Below, piece after piece: positions 5,926 to 6,139 of a DNA stretch of 6,139 bases. Positions within the stretch are counted from its first letter, which is position 1, and each line of letters begins with the position of its first letter. The notes under the pieces are model-generated. The model was given only the letters and a program-made list of their open reading frames with translations, did not search any database and was not told the origin of the DNA. The DNA lies in NCBI GenBank assembly GCA_946530565.1, contig CAMNAE010000110.1:1-6139 (forward strand), given 5' to 3'. Made by a program: the position numbers and the translations under genes. This stretch comes from an uncultured Oscillibacter sp. GTDB taxonomy: Bacteria; Bacillota; Clostridia; Oscillospirales; Oscillospiraceae.

Positions 5926-6139
5926 CGTTCCTGAAAGAGCCGGCAGAGGCCGGAGAAAACATGAGAGCCGCCGGCAACCGCCGGCGGCTCGTTTTGTGTT
6001 TTTTGGGATCCCCGCGTGACGAGGATCTCGTTCATTGAGACACCCAGCAGCACGCTGAGCGCGAGCAGGTTGTCAATGTTCGGCAGTGAGTCGCCCCGCT
6101 GCCACTTGTAGATGGCAACCGGCTCCTCAAAGCCGAAGT
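5733..6139 (-). CDS. XRE-type helix-turn-helix regulator, C-terminal end; frame runs through the terminator (partial, possibly damaged)
   Basis: Entering from the right edge, the minus strand reads FGFEEPVAIYKWQRGDSLP, then NIDNLLALSVLLGVSMNEILV (ending at 6018). This is the typical end of a Cro/CI-type (HTH_3) domain: helix 3 with IYKW, then the LP.iDnL..Ls..l.vs.deIlv signature. The N-terminal half of the DNA-binding domain is outside the window. Such proteins usually stop soon after the EIL segment. Here the frame continues (TRGSQKTQNEPPAVAGG) straight through the terminator stem and on to a TGA at 5733-5735, adding about 94 residues that are antisense to the proposed RNA and look non-protein-like. 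Neither of the other two minus frames has a stop before the terminator stem. Either the protein carries an odd tail, or its original end was lost by a small indel or by replacement of downstream DNA. Confidence 0.7.
   Translation of the reverse strand, partial: FGFEEPVAIYKWQRGDSLPNIDNLLALSVLLGVSMNEILVTRGSQKTQNEPPAVAGGSHVFSGLCRLFQERKEVCFSQRQLNVCGPLSVRVTKGLAGFYFAPVWCVGPNSSGSGRVLSLERHGRPLTTSGRPTR
5940..5953 (+). terminator. Accessory hairpin before the main terminator
   Basis: CCGGC (5940-5944) pairs with GCCGG (5949-5953) around AGAG. It is short, GC-only and followed by AGAAAAC, so it is unlikely to terminate in this direction by itself. It adds to a chain of three 3' hairpins. Confidence 0.35.
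5965..6004 (+). terminator. Intrinsic terminator, rightward
   Basis: GAGCCGCCGGC (5965-5975) pairs perfectly with GCCGGCGGCTC (5980-5990) around AACC, followed by GTTTTGTGTTTTTT. This is a canonical rho-independent terminator for plus-strand transcription. No plus-strand protein gene lies within 600 nt upstream of it, which supports a noncoding transcript ending here. Leftward, the stem is followed only by TCATGTTTTC, a weaker tract for the convergent regulator gene. Confidence 0.88.

Overview
The window looks like chromosomal DNA from a GC-rich, low-to-mid complexity gut-type member of the Clostridia (Bacillota), perhaps Oscillospiraceae or a relative. This rests on strong AAAGGA/GAGAGG-type Shine-Dalgarno sites with 8-nt spacing, a glycerophosphodiesterase-type membrane domain, a DUF4214 secreted protein with CxxC knuckles typical of clostridial exoproteins, and a small conserved clostridial protein of unknown function. 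The taxonomic call is an inference from family resemblance. There is no marker gene in the window.

Layout. (1) Positions 1-2020 read leftward. A 375-aa two-HKD phospholipase D / cardiolipin-synthase-like enzyme is followed after 33 nt by a multi-pass membrane protein. That protein matches the N-terminal membrane domain of clostridial glycerophosphodiester phosphodiesterases and runs off the left edge before any catalytic domain. A near-consensus sigma-A promoter (TTGACA-18-TATACT) drives the pair, which looks like a small phospholipid-remodelling operon. (2) A 277-nt divergent intergenic region carries that promoter, a second promoter facing right, a 16-bp near-palindrome on its -35 element, a leader hairpin and a duplicated GAGAGG(G)TACGG element. 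(3) Positions 2298-4484 encode a 728-aa secreted protein: signal peptide, beta-rich N-terminal modules, a cysteine-knuckle segment and four C-terminal DUF4214-type repeats. A strong hairpin follows it. (4) A 217-aa cytoplasmic protein of unknown function (4679-5332) has its own extended -10 promoter. Its stop codon lies inside a perfect 12-bp hairpin.

(5) Positions 5349-6004 hold no convincing protein gene but are rich in nested hairpins and end in a textbook rightward intrinsic terminator. The part at about 5710-5925 reads like a large structured noncoding RNA. My best guess at its family is raiA, from remembered sequence resemblance, length and nested stems, and this has not been verified. 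(6) At the right edge, on the minus strand, is the C-terminal end of an XRE-type helix-turn-helix regulator. Its reading frame has no stop before the terminator and runs on antisense through the proposed RNA, so it is either abnormally extended or damaged.

The strongest candidate for something beyond routine annotation is the 5349-6004 interval: one or two structured RNAs between a conserved unknown gene and a convergent regulator gene.
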